A DNA stretch of 64,000 nt, from positions 182,510 through 246,509 of the forward strand of contig NMRA01000046.1 of NCBI GenBank assembly GCA_002633005.1. The letters run 5' to 3'. This DNA comes from Phoronis australis (Eukaryota > Phoronida > Phoronidae). The position numbers and the translations under genes are program-made. Shown in pieces: positions 25,186 to 37,442 of the stretch (the first letter of the stretch is position 1; every line of letters begins with the position of its first letter). The notes beneath the pieces are model-generated. The model was not told where the DNA came from and ran no database searches. It saw only the letters and a list, made by a program, of their open reading frames with translations.

Positions 25186-25414
25186 TGCAGGCGGTCTGAA
25201 ACACGTTGTACCAGACGTGCGCAGGCCTCGCATGTGGGCCCATTGCACTGATCACCTGGAACTATTTTTATGCTTTATTAATATATGGTTAAAACCGAGC
25301 TGAGGAGCTAGAAACCTGGCTCAAGGGTTTAGCAGTGTGACCTGGTGGGACTTGAACCCACGACCTCGAGTAAAGAAAGCGGGCACTTATCAACCAGGCC
25401 ACACTGCCTCCTCT
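25186..25414 (-). mobile_element. tRNA-derived SINE with 14-bp target duplication
   Basis: The 229-bp insert is bracketed by identical copies of ACTGCCTATACTAA (25172-25185 and 25415-25428). On the minus strand its head carries an A-box-like TGGCCTGGTTGATAAG, then GTGGG-TTCAAGT-CCCAC, a perfect T-arm containing the B box GGTTCAAGTCC. GCAGTGT and ACACTGC, or alternatively TGGCCTG and CAGGTCA, can pair as an acceptor-like stem. A unique body follows, and the tail lies at the 25186 side. These are the features of an RNA polymerase III-transcribed SINE copied by a LINE. It lies just downstream of the GMCL1 stop. Confidence 0.8.
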
Positions 25415-25742
25415 ACTGCCTATACTAACACAAGATGTGATTTCTGGTGAATGATTTGTGGACACAGAATAATGAACACAAACAGGATATGGACACTATT
25501 TTATTATGACTTATTATAAAAAATAAAACCTGAATATTGAGTTGATGCAATGCTTATTGGTTCAAACACACGTGTGTTAATCTAACACAATTGGTATCAA
25601 AGTAATTGACTCCATAAAAGAACCAAAATGATTGCTACAAGCACCTGTAACTCGACCAGTAATGTCAGTGAGGACTTCTTATCATAACCAGGCAGTGCAC
25701 TCACTGAGACCACAATCACTAATGTATAGACACCTCCCGCCA

Positions 25743-28700
25743 CTAAGAAGCAACCAGGTTAACATCAGCCAGTTTCTGACTCTGTTCCTCCACTACTGGT
25801 AGATCTGTTTCTTCACCTCCATGAACACTAGCTGACTGTAGGTCCAGCTGGATGTTGTTGCCCATCTCCCTGCCACAGCTGGGCAATGCAAGCACCGGCA
25901 TGGGAATCTCTTCACTGGGCGTGTAGTACAGGACATTCAGGCTGATATGAAGAGGGAACAAAACGTGACGATCCACTCCCATGATGACTTGCTCCTGCTC
26001 ATAGAGACAGCACGATTGAATGATGGCTATAAGTTTAGTTTTATAGAATAGTCAAACATGGTTAATGACTTGTTTACACAATAAAATAAAGTGATCACAT
26101 TTTTGAAGCTGTAAGGTTCAGTGTGCAGCGCTTAGGATTTCACCACAAGACCTATGTTGGTGAGTCAAGTTATATATTACTAACTACATGCACCATCACA
26201 TGTCATGAATTATTTGCTACGTCACATTACAGCTGGGTGAAACACCTATTGGCGACTTTGGCAAACTATCATCACTGTCCCTGCTGATAGAGTGGACATA
26301 TTCCACTGCCCTGCGTAACGTTGAAACCACAGTAAATAAATACCCAAACAAAAACTGTCATAAACTAATAGCAAAACTGCATGGACACACTCGGGTCCTT
26401 GCGTTATCACAGACAGTGTGTCGATGCTAAAGAGAACAGTTTATGGAACCAAAGAGTAATGTAATTCAGTGAATATACTGGACAAAATGCTAAAGCTCTG
26501 CAACCTAAACACTACAGCTCTGAAAAAGTAACTACTATTTTCCAACACCAGGATCAGTGGCAACAATAATTAGGTAAAAAGCCAATGAAAATGGGATATC
26601 CAATTAAAAACAGTTTGATTGTCTACTCGGTAATAAGTCTAAAAGTTATGAGAGCACCAAATAACTTTCAGTTTGGTACAGATTACCAGAATCCACAGGC
26701 ATTATTATGATTAATACACCACCATGAGTATGCATAACGCGTTCATCAACAACAAATTACAAAAAGGCTAATCAGAGAGTGACTGAGATAGATCAGAAAG
26801 GAGGACAAACCTCATCCTTTCCCAGTGTCAGTGTCTGGACTTTACTTGACTTATAAAGTGTTTGTCCAAACTTGTCGAACGAAGCCACAATGACATGGAA
26901 CATTATAGTTCTTTTGGATGAAAGACTGACAAAACTTGTACAGCTTTGACTATGTGTATTTCTCTTGAATATCAACAAACTGCAACAAAATAAAATACAA
27001 AACCAGAGCTTATGACATATAAAAGCACTTTTAACCTTTTGCAACAAAGTCACACTTAATATACAAAACCCTAGCAGAGTTTAAGAGTGACGTAAAATAA
27101 AAAGTAATCAAAACAATAGAAAAAATTCCAGAACATTAAACTGAGTTATACAATAAACAGTGATGGAAGCAGTAAAGATTATGCATTTCAATGAGTTACC
27201 GTTTAGTAAATGTCACAAGAAGGTCGATGCCATAGTTAAAGCCAGTCCAGCGCCAGCAGAACTCGCCATCTTTGGACAACACACGGCCACACCGCATGGA
27301 ATGGCGTTGAAAGTCTTCTGTACTTACATCTTGAGGCCTATAAAAAGATAGAATTTAAGATGAAGCTCCTCTTACTTAAACAGGTTTGTAACTGCAAAAC
27401 TGATAAAATGTCTATTTGCTTTACAATGACTCAGTCTTACCCTTTGTCCAGACCCTGTTCAATCCGAAGCATATAGTGCCATTGCATTTGATAGAATGGA
27501 AGTAACCAAGCTGAAAAAAATAAGAAATGGTTGAAAAGTTGTATTAGTAAAACAATGTTTCATTTAAAGCTATTGCAAACCTGACTTCCCTCACAAAAAA
27601 AAATATTTAGACAACTTACCATCATGAAAATAGTCTCAAGTTGTTCCCTAATCAAATTAGAAGTGACTTCTGGGCTAAGACAGAACTGACATTATTGGTT
27701 GAGACAGGCTCTAAAGTTGACTTGTCATGTCGTGTCATTTTAATTATCGAGCATGGTCTCGAGCAATCACAAGCTGTCAGTTCTTCGCAAGACCAAATCA
27801 CTTCTCACCTGAATAACTAACACCTTATAGTCAGTGCCAAGTAGTCTACATCAAAAGTTTCCTCGGTGTAACATGGGCTTATAGCCACTTGAAAATGAAG
27901 CAAAACTCAGCCAGCTGGAATCCAACATTTAAAATGAAACTGGTCGACATCAACTAACCTTGTGTTGCCATCATTTATGGTAGAGCAGAAAAGGTGATTC
28001 AGAACAGCCATTATAGATATGTTGAGACAACAGTGTAATCCCAATCTAACACAATAGCTTAAGCCCCCTTGTATATACAGCAGCATGACTGAAGCATATT
28101 AGTGACATGTCTTACTTCGAGGGATAATTTTGTCTGACTGGAGTAACTTGGCAGAGGGGAGATCGTTAATGACATGTTGAAATCGAATGCACCTGAACAC
28201 ACTAGCATAGTTTGCACCTCGATCGGACTCCAGGAAACTTGTCTGAAGACCTAGGACAAAAGTAAAGAAGAATGAGAAAAGGGTCTTCCAGCACAAACCT
28301 CACTGTTAACAACAGGAATTAAAGGTGTGTCAAGTGATAGTGAAATACCTTAATATGACAAATGACTTAGAAACCAGGTGCTTGTTCCTCAGATGCAATA
28401 CATTCATGAAAGTGCAAGACCACACAAGTCTTTGCGATATATCGCCATGCATAAAAAGCAAAGAGCGTTAACTTATCACTCTAGTTTTACTCAAGATTTT
28501 TGCATCATTGGACTTCAGCTAAGGGACCGTTAACAAGTATTACCACTTTCACAAGAGTACTCGGGGGGGGGAGGAGATCGAGGGTTGTTGTTAGCATACA
28601 CTTCTGACATCATAAAACATGTAAAGACAAAATTCAACTATCATTAATTCATGGCGACTGAAACATTTAAGTTTAAATGTAGCCATAATTCTCCAACAAG

Positions 28701-31700
28701 AACATTCCAGAACTTTCTTTATGTTTGATGTAGCAAATGAGCTGGACAGACAATTAGAAATATGAGACAGGAAACTTGTCCTTTCGCTAGGGGGAGGGAG
28801 TTGGAAACACTATACCTTTTGTACACTTGAGAACATGGCAATAATTGTGAATGGTGCCCACGACACAAGTACATCACAGCCATGAACGCTATTAGAACAA
28901 TTAGTAGTGCAAAGATTTGTTATGCCATATTTAGCCAATGTAAAAAACATGATGGACCTAATTTCTATCTAAGGACTACAACGAATGGCTGACTTATGTC
29001 ACCGTTAACTATTTACAGGACAATAACGGTAACGCTAACATCCACCTTACAGTAAGATGACCACCACAGTTGTCGTCATGGTTGCTTTGAATACATTATG
29101 AAATTTGCACTAAATAAAGACTAATAACCTTTTCCTGAAAATAATGTGTTTTGCTTTCCACATTACTTATTGAAGGTGATTATTGATAAGTGCAGCTAAG
29201 TGAACACCGCAGAGCACACAGACAAACCATCTTACCTTCAACATGTTTTTTGTAATAAATGTCTGCTTCTGATGAGACTCTTTTTGAGCTGCCAGTCCAG
29301 GATGGAACAAGCTTAAGAAACATCCACTGCAAAGGCATTAAGCTAACGTTTTAAACAAGCATCTCAGCCATATGAAAAATGTTACAAAATGCACCTCCCA
29401 GACTGTCCTTACGCGTGTAATTTGAAAATACATTAAATGTGTTAACTTGGACTTGTCCTGCTATAGAACAAATTTGATTCGAACACATCACCCTTGTACC
29501 AAGAAAACGTACAGACTGAGGGTAACAGCCACTTATAGGGGTTACCAATGTAGAGTTTCCTCCACTGAACAACGTGCATGAAACTGATAATCAAAATCCG
29601 GGATGCCTGCAAGGACCAAGATCCAACTGAGGAATGAATATGAGTATTTGTCCCTATGCATGAACAAAGCTTCACAAAAAAAGAGCAAATATGCACTTGA
29701 AGCCAAATTTCCAGGCTCCGATAAATTGTTTTGTTAATCAGCCATTAAATCCAAAATATAGCTTGATGGAGGTAAATGAAATATGACAAAAAACACAATG
29801 ACATTGAAAAACAAGCCCAAGAACAGTGCAGGTGTTGATAATGCCTCATATTTATTTATTACAATCTACATTACCTTTTTAAGCATTGTATAAATGTCCA
29901 TTTCCACTTGCATCACAAACAGTTGGTGTGAGGTAATAAGTTGCTCCATCAGTTCATGGCTAAAAATTAAAAAAATTAGAGTTTGAATGTATAATTACTG
30001 CCACAAAATATGTTTGAACAACTTATACTGCAAAATATAACACATACAGTTAGATGGAAGTGTCTTCAAATTAGAAACTATGAAAACTTTACGGAAATGC
30101 ATTGGTCTAGGGCATTAAGGCAGACTTCATAAGTGTGCCTCTGCCAATAAAAAAATGCTATCCTTGGTAAGGGTTGAACTGTTTAACAATGAGCTGATCA
30201 GTTTTAGCATAACTAGAGTATCACGGCTGATCCATTTTGTAATGGCTAGATGTAGGACGACTGTGACAGCCATGCCATGTCTAGAGGCGAAAAGCTATAA
30301 ATTTACAATTAAGATCACTTGCAGTTAAGGGTTCCGAGCACTTTATCATTCTGAGACAAGCCTAAACACTCAATTCATAACTGTTGTTCTTAAAACAATT
30401 GATATCTGCCTCGTAGCAGTGGAATCTGACCAAACAGAAATTTTCAGCAGCACATTTTTAGTTCTTTCAATCTAAACCGGTATCTAACGAAGCTAAAGAT
30501 AAGTTTATTTGGAAATATCCCTGGTTCAAAACTTTGGGACAATAAATACAGCCTGACATGCATGGAAATCGACATTTGATGAAGATCTTATAACTTATGT
30601 ACCTGAGATCACGTAATAAGCTGGTTGTTTGGCAGGTCATTAAGTTCTTTTCTAGCCAATCAGTGCACTTCTTTATTACATCAGTCAAACCATACATGAC
30701 TGCTGCATTGTGGTAGCTACAAACTGTCTTGGAGCTGATAGTCTCTTTCATTGTGTCTGCAGCTTGATGTATCAAACCATCCTTTAATTCATTTTGAAAC
30801 AAACAAAAAAACAAACACTATACTAAATGAGAATCTGGGGCATTACCACTAAGCACGTGAAAATGAGAGCTAAACAAGACAACTGTTCAGTATAAAAAAA
30901 TTATTCAGTAGCTTCAGACACCTCACAGGCAACAGTTTAAGTTACACAAGATAGACACCACCAATTAGGGGTCGTTCCATAAAGCAACGTTTCTTGTGAG
31001 TTTGGAGAGGTTATTTAAAACAACCCAAAATCAACCACATGATAGGCAAGTGTTTGATGGCTAAGCTCAGGACACTAGCAAAATGGTCGCTACTATAATG
31101 ATTGGCCCAAGGTTTGGTGAAGAGAGACTCACTAGCTGGAGAAGAGTAGCTGCAGCCAGGATGCTGACTATTTGAGCTGGTTTAATGAAGACATCATCCC
31201 TGTATAAGGAGCCAAAGGCTACATGAAGAGCTGGAATGCACCAAACACCTAAACTTTACAATCAAAATCAGACAGACAATATAGTCATATACTGTAAAAA
31301 TGCATTGACTTAGTTTTTATAAGCTTAGGGATCTTAGTCACTTCTGAGCTGAGACAGACAAGAAATGAACAACACATTACGCCTCGAGTAGCAAGTCAAT
31401 TTTTTTCTGGGGCCAGCATTACACCTCACTGGACATCATCAACATTACAGAATAACACACACCAGAATAACAATGTTGTAAGCTAGTGTTCAAATATGGC
31501 AATAGAGGGATGAGTAGCCTATTGATGTGTAGTATTGTGGGTAAATACTGTAAAGGGCCATATTACAGGGCTTGGAATGACCAATGACAAAAAAAGCGGA
31601 AACTTTTACGGCCCAAAACATGCGCACTACCCAGCCTTGAAATAGTCGATGTGAACCTTTCGCCGACAAAAATCGGTAGGACAAAAAAAAACAAAACGTT

Positions 31701-34700
31701 ACCACCGTCAGTAGCATGCGTCTGCGTCTTTTTATCTCGTCCATCCACTCCTCCACTCCCACCCCCACACATTTTTGGCTGCAGAGCCGTAATATTTGTC
31801 ACCGCGGTTTACAATCACACGAGACAGCATTGAAAATCCCACCACGCTATCCCAGATGCCCCGGCAATGTTGACAATTTACATTCCTCCGAAACATAAAG
31901 AGCATTTTCCGCTTTTCGAGGTGAACGTCGTCGGCAACGCCGCGGTAAGAAAGGAATTTGCCACGGAAATTTTATATCCAATCCGATTTTTTTTACGCGG
32001 AAATATAATAAAATGCGTGGACAGAACATTTAGAAAAAGCGGAAATCCGCGTTTCCGCGGAAAATTCCAAGCTCTGATATTAGCCGGAGAGGTAGCGTGG
32101 GGTAATTACCCCCTCGATTTGGAAAAAATTATGGCACAATGTATTCAGTCCATTTAGAGACTAGAGACTAGGCTACCCCTAATATCCATATGATCAATAA
32201 ATCTATTACGAAGTTGTTACCAACCATGTTGGGATAAACTGTTTACTAGTCAAGAGGAAGATTACTTTAAATACAATGTGAATGTAGCAGAGAACATGGA
32301 CTGGGCTGCGAAGTAAAACACCTATGCACACACCAAGCTTCTCTCAATTTACAATCAAATCATTTCTACCTTAAATAAACTTAATAATAGTCCATATTAA
32401 ATAGTGGGTTGATCAATCTTGCATCTAGATTGTAGTGTTAAATGTCACAATACTTTGAAAAACGTAACTGCATCAGAAAAAAGTAATAGATGGGGAGATT
32501 ATTAGTGGGAAAGCATTTATTATGAAAAATGGAGTTTTCATATGAAACAAGCTCTACTAATTAGATTGTTAAAGGAATTTTTAGTAGTAACGGGTACTAC
32601 TGTTACCAGATACATTATATAAACCATGTTTAAAGAATATGTTGACAATCACAATTCATCAAGGATAAACACATAGGCGGATTTAGGGGGGGTCCAGGGG
32701 GCCCGGCCCCCCCCCCTCTTGGCTGTCGCAAAAAAATAAAACAGCAAGAGTGTAGGGAAATGTTGAGTTTATTAATTGACCCCGGTAATTAAAATTATAC
32801 GGATGAAACAAAATTAAATGTGTGCAGTTTTAGTGTTTGGGGGGGGGGCTCAGATCCAATTTCAAGTGTCAAATTCGGAACACGGCTTATTCGTAACGGA
32901 ACTATGGCTAAGTATAGGCTCTCCCGCGATATCCCAGGCGACCGGCAGTGGCGCTGCGCACTACGACTCCGTTTCCGTCGTCTGCTCCACTATGCAATGA
33001 AGAAAATTTACTTCATTTTTTAAAGAAAATGGAACCTGAGTGACGATGAAAAAACAGAACCTGCGGGTAAGATGTGAATTTAAATTGAAGCCTTAGTGAA
33101 TCACTCAGAAACACATAATTCTCTCTTTGTCAAACCTTAACTTAAGACGATTTCCAAAGCAATTGCCAACACGAAAAACGGATTTGGCCTTTTGGGCATT
33201 TGAAGACTATTTTAAATAAAACAAATTTGTTAAGAACCAATTGCACAAAATATAAAACGTGTAATAAGTATTACAAAAAGAAGTAGGTTTCGCACGCAAA
33301 CGCTGTGGACCATAAACAAGTAGGTCTCTTATTGTACGATCAGTAGTTAAGTCGTGGTGGTGTAGTAGTAAAGCATGCGTGCTCTATTCGCCAGGTTGTG
33401 AGTTCGAGTCTCTGGTATTTTGCAGTTTTCCTGTTTGACACGTTCTCCGGTTTTTTTTTTTTTGGTTTTTTTGCCTTTTTTCTTGAATAATACTTCAGGA
33501 ATCAAGGGAAATGCTTGATTTTTAGAGGAAAAAACAGAAAAATTTCCCCCCATTCAGTGCTATGCACATCTACAATCGTGGTTTGCGCGAATGCTTACAG
33601 GCGGACAAAATGTTGGGCCCCCCTTGCGATATCCTAGATCCGCCACTGAAACATAACTCACATAAATTACTTCCCAAGTGTAAATAGTCCAAAACACCAA
33701 AGAATCACCAACTGTAAGTAGTAGTTAAGTCTATGATGTAAAGACTTTTACCTTCTTCATCAACATTGGTGTCAGGTATATCCATTTCTATGGTGTCCAG
33801 ATTAGACTCTTTCCAGGAACCATTGAACATGCAGGCAAAGTATCCAGACTGCAGAAACAATGCAGGCCATGCAAATATACACAAAAGCATAGCAAATGGC
33901 AGGTTTTACATTCAAAACAAACCATCCACAAAAAGTAAGTTGCTAAGTATTACAAACTACTACAAACACATGGCGTATAAAACAACAAGCAATTTTTACA
34001 CTTTCTAGTTAACAATCTTGCACGTAAGAAGAAACATTTGGCCTAATGATCTCCACAGTCCATTCCATGTGCTCCATGGTGTCATTGTGTGTAATTAGCA
34101 ACACTAGCGCCACATTTGGGCACACTTGAAAATACAAACAAAACAATGATTTTCAAAGATGGCACAGCATGGGGCATTAAAGAAATTTCTGCTCACCTGA
34201 CGTAAGTAAACCTTATGTAAAGCCCAAGATCTTCCCAGCGCCACTATCTTGATGTCACTGTTTTCCCCACTGACAAACAATGTCTGGTAGATATACTTGG
34301 CTGTACATTTCAGCTTTTTTCTACAATTGTTCAATAGCAGTTCCATTCAGTAAGGCATAAACTAAGTCAGTCACTGCAGTTAACAAAGATTGACCACCTG
34401 AAATAAATTACTACTTCCTAAACACATTTAGTCATGTCACCCGCAGTATCTCAATAGCTCAACAGGACACCCTCAACCAGGTTTGTTTCTTGACTAAAGA
34501 CCTGTTACCAAATGCATTTTGAAATTGCCCTAAGTCAGTTTACGTGAAATAGTGAGGCAACAGATTAATATGTGTAATCTATAGGTGGCCACACTGCATG
34601 GATATCAGGGTAAAACATTTTAAGCACAGAATTTGACTACAATTCTAAATACAGAATCACCAACCATGAGGCATTGAACACAGAATAAATGTGTTATTCA

Positions 34701-35709
34701 GTGATTTCCAGGTTGTTCTCAAAATCAGAATCACCCAAAGTGATTACAATAGGCAATTACGTTTCTCTGAATACAAGCACCGGGGTCTATAATCTTAAAT
34801 TTGTAATTGAAATCAAATTCAAAATTACTACTGACATCTTCTGCTTTACTTTTAAATTAGTTCAAACTCAAGATGAACAGCTTTAATATTCGAGTCTGAA
34901 ATCAAAATCTACAGTTTGAATTTTTACTTGGGCTTGCAGTTGTAACAGAACTAGAAACTCATATGTGTAAACCAAAATGAAATCGAATGCAGAATAATAG
35001 CTACTTGAGTAATAGAAAGGTTCCTGGTCTGCTGCCTCCTCTCAATGTAGCTGGCAGACAGGTGACACTCCCCAAAACCATCAGTACGTTTCCATTTAAC
35101 CTTGAGCACATTGACTGCAATGGCATTCAGTATTCAATTTTGTTGACGGAACGACTATTTGAATACAGGTGACTGTGGGAGTATTAGTTGAAGATGGAAG
35201 TATTTAAAGACTATAACTGCCTCAGGTGTCCATCTATGCTAAAAACATAGATATAATAGTAACACAATTTTGAGAGTTAAGCTGGGGTTAAGTATAAGTT
35301 GCAGCATATCTCCGACGTACGGGCTTGATTATAGGATGTATCGTCGTCCAAGTCAAAAGGAGAGTGCAAAATTTGGTGACCAATCACTTTCAGATCAGTT
35401 TCGAGCACTAAAATTAAATCCCGGCCACTAGTAACTTTCGTTGCAACAGATGTCAATGCTAATTACAGTTTGAAAACTAGTCAAAGACTCATCGATTTTG
35501 GACCCAGTGACGTTGATATGGAGCGTCAAAAACAGAACTCGGAAGGAACAGGCAGACCGGATTCAGAAAAAGGACGCTAACCGTTTAGGAGTTTCTAAAT
35601 TTTGTTCTGAAAACGCATCCCCTTGAGATTCGTTGCTCTCATCAAGAGGTCTCTTCTGCGAACCACTTCCTCGTTTTTCTTCAACAGGGGACGATAAGTA
35701 GCTTCCCAT
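25743..35709 (-). CDS. GMCL1: Germ cell-less-like BTB protein, 12 exons
   Basis: Twelve coding exons splice in frame with GT-AG sites: 35709-35582, 34320-34197, 33848-33752, 31230-31133, 30781-30603, 29959-29875, 29326-29236, 28250-28116, 27510-27441, 27337-27200, 26979-26811 and 25994-25743. They give 521 residues, close to the roughly 515 of vertebrate GMCL1. The start MGSYLSS has a glycine at position 2, compatible with N-myristoylation. A Lys/Arg patch ends exon 1. Exons 2-4 form the BTB/POZ domain (SDIKIVALGRSWALHKVYL, SGYFACMFNGSWKES, FGSLYRDDVFIKP), exons 5-6 a BACK-like helical region, and exons 10-11 the conserved GCL C-terminal domain (CWRWTGFN). GCL proteins are substrate adaptors for Cullin-3 ubiquitin ligases at the nuclear envelope, with roles in germ-cell formation and spermatogenesis. 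No frame breaks are seen. Introns hold several DNA-transposon insertions. Confidence 0.93.
31566..32076. mobile_element. 511-bp non-autonomous DNA transposon in a GMCL1 intron
   Basis: Ends are CAGGGCTTGGAAT and ATTCCAAGCTCTG (inverted, one mismatch), flanked by ATATTA on both sides (31560-31565 and 32077-32082). Related sequence, about 110 bp from the same end, lies at 52061-52170, and a shorter match at 44447-44490. The ends look hAT-like, but the duplication I can see is six bases rather than eight. Confidence 0.65.
32672..33648. mobile_element. 977-bp CATAGGCGG/CCGCCACTG transposon in a GMCL1 intron
   Basis: Begins CATAGGCGGATTTAGG and ends CCTAGATCCGCCACTG, an imperfect inverted pair, with AAACA on both sides (32667-32671 and 33649-33653). 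G- and C-runs lie just inside each end. The interior carries a tRNA-like stretch (near 33356-33415) with GAGTTCGAGTCTC. No transposase is visible. A shorter relative lies at 49170-49484. Confidence 0.6.
33356..33415 (+). repeat. tRNA-like A/B box segment
   Basis: GGTGTAGTAGTAAAGCATGC followed about 30 bases later by GAGTTCGAGTCTC resembles polymerase III A and B boxes. It lacks a credible full cloverleaf with matching acceptor stem, so I read it as a SINE remnant rather than a tRNA gene. Confidence 0.45.
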
Positions 35710-35888
35710 ATCTACGGAAATAAAGTGTGAACATCTGTCATATCATGTTTGATTCTGTTTACACTGCCATCTTGAATGAATGGCGTTGACCTTCGTGAAA
35801 GATCGGAAATTTACGTTTTACGGGGCGACATCTAGCGATTGAGTAGTAAGTAAGTAGGCAGAGACGGTACTGAGACGTGATTTGAAGC

Positions 35889-36054
35889 AGAAGCGGATTT
35901 AGAGGGGGGGGGGGGGNGGGGCAAGGGAACTTTGTCCCCCTAAAGTTCTCCCAGATTCCATTTGGTAGTTCGAGGTTGCGAATGTCTGACGTGTGAAATC
36001 CTGGCTACTACTCAGCTCTGCCCCTCAACTCAAAATCCTGGAACCGCCCCTGAC
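35889..36054. repeat. Short MITE with CGGATTTAG / CCGCCCCTG ends
   Basis: A G-rich start (AGCGGATTTAGAGG, including one ambiguous base at 35917) and an end CCTGGAACCGCCCCTG form an imperfect inverted pair. It sits in the divergent spacer between GMCL1 and the prokineticin-like gene. Confidence 0.45.
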
Positions 36055-36069
36055 TTTGTCGGTGACAGA

Positions 36070-36230
36070 TGGACGGCGCAGCACTGAAAAAAGTGTGGGG
36101 GCATCGAGGGGTGCCTTCCTGTGATGCACCGCCAATAGACCATGGGCGACGCAGCAATGAATTAAGTGGGGGACTATAGTAATCGATCCCTCCACTAGCT
36201 CCCTTATTGGTGCGCCGCCCACGGTTCAGC
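36070..36230. repeat. Small MITE with GGCGGCGCA-type ends
   Basis: ACGGCGCAGCACTGAAAA at the left and GGTGCGCCGCCCACGG at the right are inverted relatives. It is related to 11862-11960. Confidence 0.45.
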
Positions 36231-37376
36231 AAGTAATTTAAAAAAGTTTATTTTAAAGAGGCCTGGATAGTGATGAACAGACTAAATTGTAATATTGAAA
36301 GTGGTTCCCTGCCACTGAAACAGAGTTCACTGATCTGCTCATCAGCTAGGTATTTAACTTCGTTCGTGAATGTTGATCAGTCAAAGCAAAATCTCGATAG
36401 GCCTAAACGAGGTAAACTGCTCACCACTTGACTTCGTCCAAGACACACACGTAGCACATGAAAATGTGACCTTTGACCTCAAGCAACTTCAAGCTAAGCT
36501 TGCATGTGTAGAAAAAAACAAAGTCGATTAAATTCAGGCAATGTCGCTGCAAATGAATGCCGCATGATAATGCACACACGTGCGCACGCACTTACTGATA
36601 AACAAAGAGCACTTCGAAACCACTGGCAGCCATCAAGTTAACCACTAACTCATATATTCAAAGAAGCAAGAGCCCGAAAAAGACCTTCTTCTACCGAACT
36701 TAGGAAGAGATTTTCCCGATTTTCAGTGAAAGTAACCAACCGTCCCAACAGCAGTTCACTTGAACGAGTTACATATAGGAGGTCCCTGCACATTACCAGC
36801 CAATATCTCCTGATGATAAATTAAACCGTAATTTGAAATTGTTCAGTTGCTTTTCACATTGGATTAGTTTCTCATGTCGCCAAAGCCGAGAACGGTAATA
36901 TTACGGTAATGCCACGCGAGTTACTACGGTAATCAAGAACTACAAGACCGCGTTGCTTCAGTTGGAAATGAGAAAGTCGTTTTTTTTTACAACACTTGAG
37001 CATGTCGATTTCTCTGTGTTGGTAGCGCGCGTGTTATCTTTTTTCTGTCAAAGTAAACAATATTATCTGACCGAGATGATTATTTGACTGAATGCTGATA
37101 CAACTGAGAAATTCGGCACCTGCTGTGTTTGGGTGAATTGCATATAATCACGAAATTGTAAAGAGTGAAATATTAGAGGGAGCTAAAATGCGTATGGCAA
37201 GACATTATATTTTTTACTGCATATACAATACTGTGGTTGCGAATTTCTAGTAACAAAAAATTGTTTTAGCATACCAATAAAAAAGAGTGACATAAAAATA
37301 ATTCAAAATTTGAAATTGCTGCTTACATCTAACCTTGTCACGGTCCCATCGTGAGGCAATGGGTAGTTCCCACTTG

Positions 37377-37384
37377 TATATAAG
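37377..37384 (+). promoter_or_regulatory. TATA box of the prokineticin-like gene
   Basis: TATATAAG lies 59 bases before the ATG at 37443, leaving room for a short 5' leader starting about 25-30 bases downstream of the box. Confidence 0.6.
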
Positions 37385-37442
37385 GACGGAACAGACGTCA
37401 CTTCCTCTGGGCTGAAGAAAATTCAAGAAATAATTAGAAGCT

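Noticed and set aside
25335-25411. Functional tRNA gene on the minus strand
   Set aside because: The D-arm and anticodon stem do not form, and the 14-bp duplications around a longer unit mark it as a SINE head.
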